This document shows positions 1 through 13,544 of a stretch of 64,000 bases of DNA, in pieces; positions within the stretch are counted from its first letter, which is position 1; each line of letters begins with the position of its first letter. Made by a program: the position numbers and the translations under genes. Below the pieces are notes generated by a model that had not been told where the DNA came from, searched no databases, and saw nothing but the letters and a program-made list of their open reading frames with translations. Origin of the DNA: Triops longicaudatus (taxonomy: Eukaryota > Arthropoda > Branchiopoda > Notostraca > Triopsidae); the NCBI GenBank assembly GCA_022885665.1, contig JAGQDJ010000047.1, forward strand, positions 186,001 through 250,000. The letters are read 5' to 3'.

Positions 1-3000
1 TAACTAAAAATCTCCGAATATTTAAAGGAATATTGCAAGAATGTACCAAGCTCAAATGTGACTTCAGGCTAATGCATTGCGAACTGCTATAATATAACTT
101 ATGTGACGTGATCTGGTCAACTATAAACATAAATTAATTACCATAAGCTAAGGTGGAGAATTTTGGAAGTATTGTAATTGTTGGACTGCCTGAAGCAAAA
201 TGTAAAAAGCTAGTAAGAATCCAGATACAAGAGATACTATTTTAAACTTATTTTACTAAACAGTTGTAGAACGGAGGAAAAATGTAGCTAAGTTAAAAAC
301 AAAGACTCGACAGTTGGGTCAGAACTTGTGAGGAAGTTTTTCCAAAAGTATTAGGTAGTGTGCAAACTCTATACGGAAATAGCCTGATTAAAATACATTT
401 AAATATGTTTTATCACAAGAATTGAAAATCAAAATCAACAAATTTAATTTAACTTATTCAGTACGTATTTCTCACCAACAAACACGTTAACATATCTATC
501 AAACAAGTAAATTTAGGATTAGAGAGGCTCTGCTGTTAGAAAAAATTTGTAAAATAATTAATCGTCCACTTACAATAAACGTCACATTGACGTGACCTCG
601 TGAACTTCAGAATAACAGAATCTTCCCTAAATTCTTACGGCAATAATTTCCCTCGCTAACAAGGCTAGCCGACACGCTACAAGCAAAAGCATGTCTCTCC
701 TCTTCTTATTAAGGGAGTCTGCGTTTGGCGAAATAAATAAAGCAAGATGACATAATAACAACCTGTTTTGGGCCCATAATTTCTTCCCCACCGCGCGCGT
801 CCCTTTTTTGTCCTTTTTAAAAACTTTTTTTTTGTGCTTTGAACTTCTTTTCTTTCCTCGCAAGTTGCTTTTCAAAGGTCTTCTTTGACCTCAAGTGGCT
901 TATGGCTAACGCCATCACAAGTTTGTCAACCCTTAAATCTATCTCCCCCACTATGTTCTCCTTGTGGCTTTAAAATTTGGTGCTCAGAACTTCCCGCAAA
1001 TGGTGTGACTATAGAGCATAGCTAATGAAGCAATACTATACAGCAATGGGTGATGTTGCTTGGCCTGCCATGTTCCATGTTTTCAGTTGATGCTTGGAGC
1101 GAGTCCACGAGTTCATAAAGCATTGACTAGCCACACAAGGTTCCCATATTCATTCTTGTCTCTCTTTTCTGTGTATGTATGTCTTTCGCTCTTTTCTCCT
1201 ATTCTGCTCTTTTCTTGTGCTCTTCTATGTGTCACCCTCTTTAAGAGCGGTGAAGCCCCAGCCAAGTCCCTAAATCAAGTCTTTGTTGAGGATTATATAC
1301 ACCTCTTTTAACAAAACTCCGGTCCCCTGGACCCCTTCTGCCCGCTTACGAAGATTTCGCAGACTCTCAAGGCTCCCCTGATGCCTCTTTCAAGGGATAA
1401 GAAACAACTTTCGGAATGACTCTCCTTCTCCTTCCCTTATTCTTTTTCAAAAGCATATGAAGTCACTTCAATAGAACTTTACAATGCGTGTGAAGCATTC
1501 CGTAAGCATGTACACACTTTCTACGTTTTTCGCATTAGTAGTGAAGTCCCGGTTTGTGCGATTGTGTGCCCAATAACCTGCGCAATAGCAAATAATCGAA
1601 GGCAACTTAATAAAGTAGCTAAGATACGTCATGATCTTTCCCGTCAATTGGAGTATATTAAAATTTAGCCAAAAACTGCACATCCAAAAATTTACACCTG
1701 AAATGAAAACACATTGAGTTACCAATTCCGTCACTGATTTTTATGCTACTTTCTTTCAGATCTTAGCCTTTGTCAACAAATTTTACGAGATTATCTCAAA
1801 CACTATTCTTCTTAAGATACGCAGTGCATTGAAAGCTGGTAAAAATGTAATGCAATCTTTAAACACTACTTACTAGCAAACAATAATGTAACTGTCTAGC
1901 ATATTTCTAGGGCCAGAAATGTATTGCAGTTTTTGCTGAATATCCGTCTTATTATCAATCGTCCCTCTGCCCGACAGATTTTGTATATTAGTTTATCTTT
2001 GCATCAACTAGATCGTATCAACTTCGCATCTACTCACAGTGCACGTTAGGTAGAGATTCTAGCATTAGCAGAGCTTTTAGTATATTTGGATACGATTCTT
2101 TTATAAATTTAAAGTCCCCTAGTGTAATCGTACTAACGGAAGTGTCCTTTAAATCTACCGTGAGGCGGTGTCTGCTGTCTACTTCAAACAGTTTTATAAA
2201 GAGGCCATAACTTTCATGTCTGTTATGAATTTACTCCGCGTCTTTACTCGACCTAACTTTCCCTCTTATTCGCCTTTCGCTAAAAAGTTTCACGTACAAA
2301 GTAATCGCACAAGTAAGACTTCAGTTAAAAAGAGTCCGAAGTGGAAAAAGCAGACGGAGGAAGACGGTGTCTGATTCAGCGGGAGGTCATTGCTGACGCT
2401 CATTGTCGCTCATGTTGCACGTTTTGCGTTGCCGACTGCGACACATGAGGAATGAGCGCCGCTTTGTCACACGTCTCTCCCGAGGTGCCAACCTTCTTTT
2501 ACAACTTTTCTTTCCCAAACACCGGTATCGGGCCAAAGAGAAGCGAGACTGAACCTCTCTCGCGCGTCATTTACATTACACAGTTACCTGCTAGAATATT
2601 TGTAGATGTTAAGGTGAGAGACAGAAGAAGGGAGGGGGAAGGGGGCTGTGTTAGGGACGGACAGAGAGCAACACGACCGCAAAAGCGAACTTGAATAACA
2701 TTCCATTGCCCCGCATACCTTTTTGGCGCACCAACATCATCAAACATCATTAAGCAAGGGATATCACACAATTTTTAAGAGTTCTAAAGATTTGGGCTTC
2801 GAGTTCGCAGTGCATTGCAAACCGAACAAAGAGCACCACTGCTGTTGCGAAAAAGTATAAACTTCATTTCTAGGGCAATGGCTTGTACATGCTAACAATG
2901 CAAGTGCACGTCGAGTCGGGAAGGTAACAAAGAAAACGTGGGTGACTTGACGTGAACAATAATGAAGGTCGGTATATGTGTTAGGTTCAAGTACTCCTGT

Positions 3001-3489
3001 GATTCGTAAGAATGTAGATTGAGGACAATAGTTGCATATTATATAGAACGTAATGATGTAAGGCTAGGTTAATATTCTGTTGGTGGCAATTATTAATAAT
3101 AAATGTACTGAAAGCCTGTCTCCAACCGTAATCAAGCGAACAAAAATAGAATATCAAAATAAAAAATAACTTCAAAATTGAAATAGAGCTTAGATAATTG
3201 TAACTAACTATAAATAAATAAGTAAAATAAACAAATAATCACTATGTATACGTTTACATTTTCCATACCACAATTTCTATTGCTGAGGTCGTGGTTCTTA
3301 AACGAAAAAATCGAATAAGCAGAAAAAAAGGAAAAAATAAAAATTTTTAAGTTTTTTTAGATCCCTGGGAAAGATTTAACCCAGTGTCTAGTGTAGTCGT
3401 GTGATTACACAGTTAACTGCTTCGTGCTGTCAAGTCCACCTCGCTTGACCAACTCCAATGAAATTGTTTATTGACTTTACATGCATTAG
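1..3489. other. No coding exon recognised; probably intron or upstream DNA of arrowhead copy 1
   Basis: AT-rich DNA with only short random reading frames. The homeodomain exon starting at 3490 needs upstream exons for its two LIM domains, and I found no CxxC...HxxCxxCxxC coding pattern on the plus strand here. The LIM exons therefore probably lie left of the window, behind an intron longer than 3.4 kb. A locally GC-richer patch at about 2380-2700 has no supportable exon. Confidence 0.5.
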
Positions 3490-4146
3490 AGACGGACCCC
3501 GAGGGCGGCGGGCGCGGGAAATGTAAACGTGTACGTACTACCTTTTCGGAAGAGCAACTCCAGATCCTCCAAGCCAACTTCTTATTGGATTCCAATCCCG
3601 ACGGCCAAGACTTGGAACGAATAGCGGCCTTGACAGGTTTATCCAAACGAGTCACCCAAGTTTGGTTCCAAAACATGCGAGCCAGGCATAAAAAGCATGT
3701 CAACTCGAACAACAATCACCCTAATACGTTATCGGCAAATACTCAAAACAAAACCTCGCAGTCTGGTTCAGGTGGTACGGGAGGAGGTGGGCGGAACCGG
3801 AGTACTGGTAATAACTTGAACCATCCCATTCACATGCTGGCCAACTCAGACGGCTTAAATAGCCATGGCAACGGACCTGGATCGACTAAACGATTAATCG
3901 ATTCCGATCCCCAGCACGCGTACAGTCTCCAGTTCCTTTACTCGTACAATATTCAAGGTAACAAAACCTGAATTTCACTCAAACAAGGCCTATTAAGCTC
4001 ATATTTTGCAATATATGCATATATGCAATACATATTTTGTATTGTGGAAATAGTGATTAATTTTGAATTTTGTTGCTGTAGATGAAAACGACGGTACTTC
4101 GTCCAACGACAGCGCGTTAAGATCCATCCGTGGTCCAGAGCTTTAA
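3490..4146 (+). CDS. Awh: Arrowhead-type LIM-homeobox transcription factor, copy 1 (3' part: homeodomain and C-terminus)
   Basis: Two exons: 3490-3957 and 4082-4146, with a 124-bp intron (CAAG|gtaaca, ttgctgtag|AT). The first exon enters in phase 1 after an attag acceptor and encodes a complete homeodomain, from GRGKCKRVRTTFSEEQ through VTQVWFQNMRARHKKHV. It keeps the Gln-50/Asn-51 recognition-helix residues and the NPDGQDLERIAALTGLSKR core typical of the Lhx6/Lhx8/arrowhead class. After the homeodomain comes an Asn/Gly/Ser-rich linker of about 75 residues and a tail ending SIRGPEL. These nuclear factors bind DNA through the homeodomain and Ldb-type cofactors through two N-terminal LIM domains. 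The LIM exons are not in the window, so this entry is partial at its 5' side. It is paralogous to the gene at 13545-15634: four differences in the homeodomain and the same splice phase. Confidence 0.9.
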
Positions 4147-5017
4147 CAGCAATGTCAAAAGTTATCAAAAAGTTGTTCTAAGATGTTCTCAGTTTATATA
4201 TCAGATATTGAAAAATTTTCAATCCTTCACTCCGTTCCAGTCCTTTCCAAACCTTGACGTTACCAGAAACTAGTCCCTTTTTCATTTCGTCAACTTTTGT
4301 AAGCCACCTTCCCATTATTTTCTGAACACTGCGTTTACACAAACATCCTTTCAGTTCTTTCCCTAAAAATAGTTTCCATCATAGGAAAACTTTGGTTTTC
4401 TTGTACAAGACCGTGTAAATATAGTTGACTTAAACCCAATGTCTTTCTTTTGTGGTGATTCCTTCTTAACGTAAATCTCCCACAGATGCTTGCGCAGGTT
4501 TTTGTGGTTTGAAAATTTCGAAATTGGTTACTAAGCAATTCCTCCACGATGAGAAATTCAGCAACGACCAAAAAGGAAATAAACAGTAATAAATAAAAAA
4601 ACTTATGACAATCCGGCAGTAGACGATCATGACCAAGAGACCATTGCCAGACGACTACTATGGCAGGTATCGCATAATAGGCTTGGATGACTCTGCAACT
4701 GGAGTATATCAAAGCCCCGTAGACAAGGATTTAAAGAATTGTGTGTGGTATATTCCCCTCGCTTCCCTGCCCCCCTTACCCCCCAAACGGTATGCCAGCT
4801 TCTTTTGTTACGATGCTAACCCAAATTCAGAGTCCAAGCAAAACGTTTGGTCACGTTCAGGGCGTGTGGAACTTTACGCTCCCAGAAAACCTCCATTGTT
4901 GCGGATCAGAACAAAACTTCTAAAAAAAAAAATATATATATATATACAAACAAACAAATGCAAAAATAAACGGGACGTGTAGCTATCTCAAGCCTACTCA
5001 TTTCCACTTCTTTTTGC

Positions 5018-5089
5018 AAAAAATAAAAATAAAATAAATAATAATAATATTAATAAAAATAAAAATAAAAAAATAATAATAAATAAATT
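5018..5089. repeat. A-rich low-complexity tract (AAAT/AAT units)
   Basis: Nearly uninterrupted A and T arranged as AAAT, AAAAT and AAT units. A short TA dinucleotide run lies just upstream at about 4932-4946. It is simple sequence with no coding content. Confidence 0.85.
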
Positions 5090-8000
5090 CACGCCGACGA
5101 AAGATATAAAAGTAAAATAAACACAAAAAAGTGAAAATTTCTCCCGACAATCGTGTTTGTTTTCTAATGCAAAACTTTGCGCAAACCGAGAACCGTATTA
5201 AAATGAACGGTATACACATTTTTCCCATATCTGTTTTTCTGAAAAAAGGAAGAAAAATACGTACAGATATACGCAACGAGTGCGTAAGGCATCACAAAAA
5301 TTTCCTACATTTTTCCAGAAATATTAACAATTTGTAACCTTAAATTCTTTGTTGAAAAAACGAGAAAAGAACGACGTTTTTCAATCTCAAGGTGTTTGTA
5401 GCCTACGAGATGGGAAACTGATAAGACATACGTTTTTTTCCCCGACTGGATACCTTTTATGATAGCAAAAGAGACTTAAAGACCTATAGACGTAACAGTC
5501 TTATGAAGATATCCTAAATTGGTGGCAATCTTCGAGATGAGGCGTGACTGCCGTTGCATTTTAGAGCTGTTTTAAAGACTTGTTGGTTTATTTGCGCTGA
5601 ACAATTCGTATAAAACGTTCCACTCACCAGTAAAGAATAGGAAGAAAAGCTCAACAAACAAAACATCAAGTTGTCTGATTTCAAACCTTGATAAAACGTT
5701 TAAGGGTTTCAGGAACGCCCCCTCTTTTCCTAGCCTACTCCATTGCTCCTGTAATTTACAACCGTGATGAGATGCATTCTTCACCTCCTCCAACATTCTT
5801 CTAATTTCTTTCATTTTTAAATCCGAACCTTGTGGAAACTTAACTCTATTACGGACGTATACAGGAAATGTCAATTTTTTTTTAGAGAGCTTAAACGCAC
5901 AGACATGTTATGTAACATTACAAAGACGTACCCAATTACTCAGCCGTTGACAAGTGAATAGACACGAAAAGTTCAAAAGGGTAATCACAGGGAAAAACGG
6001 GGGTGTAGAGGGTAGTTGGCCACGTGACCTCAAGGCTGTGAACAGTCACCCCCCTCCGGCAAGTACGAAGTCAATCACCCTTGGTTAAGTTGAGGAAAGA
6101 TGAACAGGGTACGGACAAATCTCCACCAAAATCAGGGCTAATTTGAGGAATGCGACGCGTGCCCGTAATCACAGTCCTCTGCCTGTTCTTACCCTTCAAA
6201 ATTTCTCACCCCGCACCCACCCGTTCTCCATAAAATCGAAGCATCATGCTGTAAAGGAATATTGTATGTAACATAAATGGAGTACTGTGCTATTTTGTGC
6301 TAAACAGGGCATTGTTGGGTAACAATGAAGTGAAGTAGCGTTAAGATATTAGCTCTTGTTACCTAATTTAGAGAATCGTGATTTTACAAGTACTTTAAGG
6401 TAGAAAAGGTTTGTTGTTGGCTCCACTGTACAGATTACTGCTATTGAGTCAATTGTGGTAGAATATGGACAGTTTCCTTGAACAGTTTATGGGTTAAACG
6501 GGTAGAGAATATATTCATTTTCGTAATTTTTACTGGGCGTAAGTTACTTGTATTCTATTGGCTATTGCCTCCAGCTGGACTCAAAAATTCACTATTTTGG
6601 AGACATTGTTGATTAACAACTAGAATGCTCACACTGAACTTCGTGGAACAGCCAAGAAATCACAAAGCCTTCTTTTATGGAACTTGGGGAAGGAAATTCG
6701 TTGTTGCAAAGGTCCATAAATAACAAGATGGTGAGATATTAATCTTTTTAGCATTGCTGGGTTTAAATATTTTTTTTTTTTTTACAGTAAAATCTAGGAA
6801 GAAAGTTTACCTACGGGGTGTGTTGTACGTTTTATATCAACAAAGAAAAGAAGGTTCGGGAAGGAAGACAAGACACGACCAGAAATAAGTTCTAGTCATG
6901 CTTTCTCATCCATCACCATTGCATTGTTGAAGCCAAACAGGATGATATCTATTTCATTTAGAGCTTGATAAAGCGAACTTTTTAGAGGTACAGTATAGCA
7001 CAGAACCTTCCAGAGCGAGGAAGTTGGGGAAAAACCTGGGGTGAAAAGCAATGAGAAAGGGGTGGTTTCGGAAGTTCTCCCCTGTGCGGAAATTCTGTGA
7101 TGGATTTGGCTGCATTTACCGTACGCTACACATACAAATTGCACACCGCCACAAGGAGGCCCCTTATTCTCACCTAACGTGTTGTGCTCCATCGAACATA
7201 ATACGCTACAAAAAATGTCCAATAGTTCTTAGGCTGGGAATTTTAATCCCCCGTAAGTTTAGTGGGAAAACATGGCAATTGAGAACCTTCGATATGAAGG
7301 AGTTCTACGAAAAATGTATAAAAATCATGCAATCTTTTCTTCATGAAAGCTTCAAATCATCAATCATTTCTTCCACCTCTATTTCACAAGCTGGCAAAAC
7401 AAACAAAAATCAGTTTTATGAAACGTTTCGGCATGAACTGAAACACGGGTACACGTAGTATTTCAGATTTGTTCTTAGACAGCTGAAGATGATAATATAC
7501 GTCGCAAATGGGACGCCGGTCAGAACAAGAATAGTTACAAATTCGATTCGGGTATAGTAGGCGACTAAATTGGATATATAGATTTGTGGAAAACTGAAGT
7601 ACGGTAAGCGAGTTAGGGAATTTATGTATAAATTTATTTATGTGTCTATTGCAACAAGCCTTAAGTTGTATTTACAAGAGTATAACGAAATAAGATCGCA
7701 ATACCAGTGAAAAAACGTTGAGAACTTACCCGTTTTAAGACCGAAGCAACTCATATCTGTAGATAATGGCGATAGTAAACAACTATGTAAGTGAACGCTA
7801 CTAAGACCCACTCGTAACAATTTAACCTTCTCCTTTCACACCTTCCTGTCCCACGGACAAAACGCAAGTTTTGTTTCTTGTGCAGTTTGAACGTAATTCA
7901 CTGACGTGTCAAACGCTTGTAAGTCGTAAAATTCAGCAACAGGCTTTGGCCTACGCTGGTGAGATCTATAAATAATGAAAAAAACGTTGAGTTGTGAATT

Positions 8001-11000
8001 CTGCACAAAATGAGTTCTACCTAAGATTGGCATTATTAAAAGTTTCCCTAGCCATTATTGATTCTTGTTAGTTGCCTTTAAATAAGCAAAATCGAAATGA
8101 AACAGATAATACACAACTAAGTCAAGTCTAACTTTAGTCGAAGTAAGCTGACGATTCTGTGTCGCGATACCCATACACTTCATCCTTAAACAAAACATAA
8201 TTCAACAATTTAAACTTTTATATAACATGATGGGCAAAGGTGCGTTTGGTTGATTTTAGCTACGTTAAACTGATTATTTGCCTAAACCGTATTTAAATAT
8301 GTCTACTTGTACTCATATGCTGAGCATTTGTGTATATTAAAGACAATTCTATGCTAAATACTGAAAAAATAAGCACTAAATTCACTGAATCAGCCTCGTA
8401 AGAAGAACTTATGCTGAGACAAAAATGAGTCTTAACTACTTGAAGGCAGCTTAAAATTCAAAATTCGTTAATTCTGATTACGGGAATGAGCAACAGTCTC
8501 TACTTCACACGCTGCCTTTATTAACCACCAGGCCAGGTCAAAAGAATCTATTTCAAATGTTGATTGTCATTGCCCTATAAACACGGAAAGTACAATATTT
8601 CTGTAACTGAATGCAAATCCAATATTCTTACAGGAAGAGAAAGAAATTCAGTGCTACCGCAACGCTATTATTTCTTAATTGTCCTAGTTAAGTACACAGA
8701 AAATACGACATTGCGCCAAAAAAAAAAAAATGCACGAACATGAAGCAACTAAACATTTTGTGATTCGGCTAAAAGAAAGTTGGTTTAAGAGAATTTATAT
8801 TCTACAGTGAAATTCCGCCTCCTGCTGAAACCCGTTTCGGCACCGATGAGGAAACGGGGAAAAAAATGTCTTAAGGGAAAGCCTGTCATCGATCAATATC
8901 TGCGCTACGACATGGGTAAAAGCCCTGAGAAACCTCAGAAGTCGTGTTTAGCTCTCACCGAAAAGATACAAGTCAAAAGGAGGTGTGTTTGAGTGTGTGT
9001 ATCCAACCAATGCGCAATGGTGATGGATGGTACCCGTTTTTTCCCTGGCAAAAGGCTGCAACAATCTCTACCTTTATAAGACCTATCCACACCTGTATCG
9101 AAACACATTTGAACACTTTGGCATTCCGAACGCTCTTTTCTCCCTCTACCCCTCACAAAAATCGTCATATTTTTTCATAACCATACCAAAGCGTGTTGAA
9201 CGCAACACTTTATTCTCCTTTTTTATCTTCTTGAAAGCCAACAAAAACTTCTGGGCAGATGGTAAACGGTGATGATAGGGGTTGGTTAATCGCCCACTTT
9301 TGCATACAGCTTACCACCTTCGAACACGCGTCTTGACGGGGTTCAGAATCAGGGTGACTATTGTTAGAGCTGTTCGAGTGATGTGTGACAAGGAGCGCTA
9401 ATTGTGAACTCCCTTAAGAAACCAGGGTGCGAAACTTTGGCTCGAAAGTTCTTAGCAGCCGTAGCGAAATAAGACAAAATACTGAACAACTTTTTAATCC
9501 TACGAGCACGAACAATACAATAAAAATAAAAAAATAAAAGCTGTTGATAGCTTTTTTTCTTGAAGGATTTGAAATGATTATTATACCATTAGGAGGTAAC
9601 CATTTTTTATTACAGGCCACCCGCAACGGACGTACTAAGAAGTCATTGTCACTGAGCATCGTAGCTTGCCGACGTGGTTATGATAATTGTTAGCTACGTT
9701 AAGACGTATATTTAACATTTTTTGGCTTCTGCTGCACTGGAAGAGAGACAAGGCAGGAAAAAAAGGAAACGCAGGTGGTTAGGAAAAAGAAGTTTAAGAG
9801 GAAAGCGAAATTAATACAAGCTGTGGGGACATCGTACCACATAAAGAAAAAAAAGTAAGGAGTGAACGGGAACCCCTGACTGGGACCACCCCCGATTTCT
9901 TTAATTGAATTGCTCGCATCCCAATTATGCCCTTGAGTCCAAAGCCGCTGCGGCTTCTCCTTTTTTAATCCTTATTTTATTCTCCACCCCGAAGCTTTTG
10001 TTTTTTCCAATTGTAGAAAATTCGGTCCTGTAATTTTCTTACTACTCAAGAGGCCTGCGACGATTATACGCGACTAAGAAATGGGGGAAGAATCCAAAAG
10101 GTTTCCACTAATGGTTCTATAAATCGAAGCTTATTTACACGGTATATTTGAAGAATTAGAGTTTCCTTGCATTTAGAAGTAGTAATTCAAGTAAAAATAA
10201 TTTCGGGTAGATCATAATTTAATTAACTGAGTTAACAGCTGCTGCACCTTGCAAGCATGCTACGATTAAAATGGTTCAAATCGAGTTATACAGCTTATAA
10301 ATCATGGGCAATGTCTGGGAGGTTTTTAGGAAATAATTTAACTACATGTAAAAAATTTCGCACAGGATTGTGGTACTAAATTTGCATTTATTTTTTTAGA
10401 AGTTAAAAATTGCAATAGAAAAGGAAGTTTTCATCAGTTATTTGATTCGATAAAACTTCCCTATAGCTCTTTTCAAGCATATAATAAAGTCAGGCTCGGG
10501 ACAAAGTTGGGTACAGGACGACGGCGACTTTAGGGGAGTAGGAAAAAAAGAATGCCAGACTTGTTTGTGGGCAACTTTTCCTGTCTTTTCATCGAATATG
10601 CTGAGCTTTTGCACCCCTTAATAAAATCAAGACCTCAGTGAGCATGAAAAGCAGCCTTGATTTTCCACCACAGACTCTATTCTCTGGGGGAGTAAGCAAT
10701 GAGGGTGGAAGCTGTGGAGGGTGCTGGGGGTGCATACGCAATTACGGGGCCCATTACCGGATCACTGCCAAATAAGAGGATCCAAATCCCGAATTAAGAC
10801 TTTCTTGCTAAAAATTTCGGGCAACACTGGCATCAAAGAGTTTCTTCTTCATTTATACGAGCAAGGAAACGTACGATACATTTCCTATGACTTTCCTGAC
10901 ACTCAGGAAAGTTTCTATAAGTTTTTGAAGTACTAAAAGTTGGACAAACTTTCTGTCAATGCTGTAACATAGAAACAATACAAATAATAAAGGAATTTTT

Positions 11001-12958
11001 CTTAACCTTATAAGTAAAGTCTATACCCTTCATCGGTAAATCTTCTCCAGACTGAGGCTAGTAAATAATGCATATCAAACGGGCGAAATAAAGGTTAATA
11101 AACGGAACGATGAGAGAACATTTGAATCGAATAATAGCACAAAATATTGCAACGGTGTCATGTAAACAGTTTTTCCTGCATCCAGAAGCCGTTATGTTCA
11201 CCTGCATCACTTCTGAAAATATGTTATGGTTAACTCAGGAAAAAAACAAATTTGTTCTATTATGACCTTACGACTTACGAAACAAGCTAACGATACTCTT
11301 GCGTATCCTTTCACTTTTGTAGTTCACTTCATATGGTATTGTATTTTCCTCTCAGTGCAGTAAGGAAAGTTTGTCGGGGTTGGTTTTAAGGTTCGAGCGT
11401 GGTAGGTGCGGACACGCCTTCCACATTGTCATGGTGAGCAAGTACTTGTTAAGTCTTGTTGGATGGCAATCTGTTATGCTGGGCACATCCAAACACGGTT
11501 CCCCCTTTAGGTTAGCATTGGCACGGTACACTACCTACTACTACTGCTAGTAAGGCGACCCAAGCGGATACATACTATTGTAACAGCAACTTGTTCTCCT
11601 TGTTAGTCGCGAGCCCTCCCTTTTGTGTCCGAAATGATATTAGCGCTACGCTGCGGACTTCGCTTGCTCACACATTTCTCCCCTCAACATACAACCTAAC
11701 GGTATACACAATGAACCCAAAGGCCAGACTTAAACTTCTCTTTTTACTGTTTGCAGGAAAAAGGAAGACTAGTGGGGTGAATTCTCCCTGTAGTGACAAC
11801 TAACTGAATTACACGTTGAAGAAGGGGGAGGACAGGCCCCCAAAGAGTATTTCTTTGGGCAGAGGCGCAGATTTATAGGAAAGATCCACCTCCGCAACGT
11901 GTCAAAACAAGGCGTGTAAATATAGTTATCTGTTACCTTTGACATAAATAAGAAAAAAATCTTTTGCTTCCCCTTATTATATATCCCCTTTTTGCCTACG
12001 GTCCTGTCGAAGATTTCCCCTTTTTTATGAAGCTTTAATTCTTTATTCCTCCTTTCGGAGCTAGCTTTCTGTAATAGACTTGTCCCAAACGGTGAATCCT
12101 TTAAGCGTGGATAAAAGGTTTGGGGTTAACTCAGGACGGAAGAGGGAAACAGAGACGGATGGCGGTTTTTGTATGCGATGAGCAAGGCGAACTGGGATAA
12201 TTTAATAATTTCCTAGACCGGAATACTAGTCAAATTGGATTAAAAGCAACCGGCAATCAGTCCTACCATAGTGAGGGAAGCTCACCAGCTTTACCATGCT
12301 TGGAAGGCTCCTAACCATGAATGCACTTACGTGTACGGTATTCATTTATTGAAAAAATGGAGACTGGTATATTTCTTGATTGTATTTCTACTTTTGTGAT
12401 GATAAATATGATGAATACTTACGTTTCACAATTTAGACAAATAAATACAGCAAACACTGAGTCAAGCAGCCAAATACAACTGATCCCGGCAACAGCTGTA
12501 AAAAGATTCCGTAAATGGGGAATATTAAGTTTCGCAAGATTTTAGAAGGCAGTGTATAATCAATCGAGCGGCGCACGGCGCATTATAACTTCAATCTGAG
12601 CTAGTCTAGAAGGAACTTTTACTGCCATAAGGACCAGTATCTTCCAACTGGTTAACACTGCTATTACTTATAGGTAAAGACCCACAAGGGTTAAACACAT
12701 TGAATGTTAGAGTAAGATATGCAGCACAATATTGTTGAAACGGAAGCCAATACTGTGTATTACTGAGGGAATGTGCGCTAGAGCGATTACTTACCATTTT
12801 TATTTATTCATAATTTTCCCGAAGAGTTCAATCAAAATTGCGTAACAGTGCCTTCCAAGTCGAAATTGTATAAGACAAAAATCCGCGTAGCTCGAACAAA
12901 AACTTACGGCCCCGTTTTTACCCGATTTGACTCAATGCAAACAAAGTCTGGTTAAGGC

Positions 12959-12988
12959 GAATTCGTCTAAATCGAATTCGTCTAAATT
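12959..12988. repeat. 15-bp tandem duplication
   Basis: Two adjacent copies of the unit GAATTCGTCTAAAT(C/T), at 12959-12973 and 12974-12988, differing only in the last base. A third partial ATTCG follows. Confidence 0.85.
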
Positions 12989-13544
12989 CGCTTTAGTAAA
13001 AAAAAAAGCATTTCCAGAGCCACTGGGTATCTTTCAATGGTTATAAGTTTCGGATAAGGTGAAGTCCTGGACAGACGCTAGTTTCTGAAAACTAGAGTCG
13101 GCAATAATAATTTAAGTTGCAGCGCTTGATTCTTAATTTCTAGGCCATAAAGTCGTACAGTAGGTCGATGTTGTCTTGAAACGGACACAAATAATAAAGC
13201 CGAAACAATGACAAAAGCAATTTTTTAATTAATATATTCACCAAAATGATGCTCCAGATAAACTGGTTTAATCAACAAAAAAATGTCATTGACGTCATGG
13301 GAGACTTTTCCGTAACGTTCCAATTTCGCATTGAGAAGTAAGAAAAAAGTGTGTAGTTTGGTATCAAAAGCCTGTGAGAGCTTGCTAACTGTATACGGTA
13401 AATTACAGGAAATGCAAAATGTACAAAAGTGGGCAGAGCATAATACAGTCAATTAAAGCGTAGAAAACTGTCCAAAATGACACATTTCCTTGTCACGAGA
13501 AAGATCACTTCTTTGCATTGGACACGTTCAGCTTTCAAGAAGCA

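Larger units (their letters stand above)
4147..13544. other. Convergent intergenic region between the two arrowhead genes
   Basis: About 9.4 kb without a recognisable gene on either strand. Reading frames up to about 135 codons occur (for example 7051-7458 + and 4629-4982 +), but none resembles a known domain and overlapping frames on both strands are equally open. It contains A/T low-complexity tracts and a short tandem duplication, and could house 3' UTRs and enhancers of both genes. Confidence 0.5.

Noticed and set aside
2395..2450. Cys-rich plus-strand reading resembling part of a LIM or zinc finger
   Set aside because: Spacing does not match C-x2-C...H-x2-C, the frame closes within a few codons and no homology to copy 2 is visible.
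7051..7458. 135-codon plus-strand frame
   Set aside because: No domain, overlapped by an equally open minus frame (6896-7222), and no splice or promoter context.
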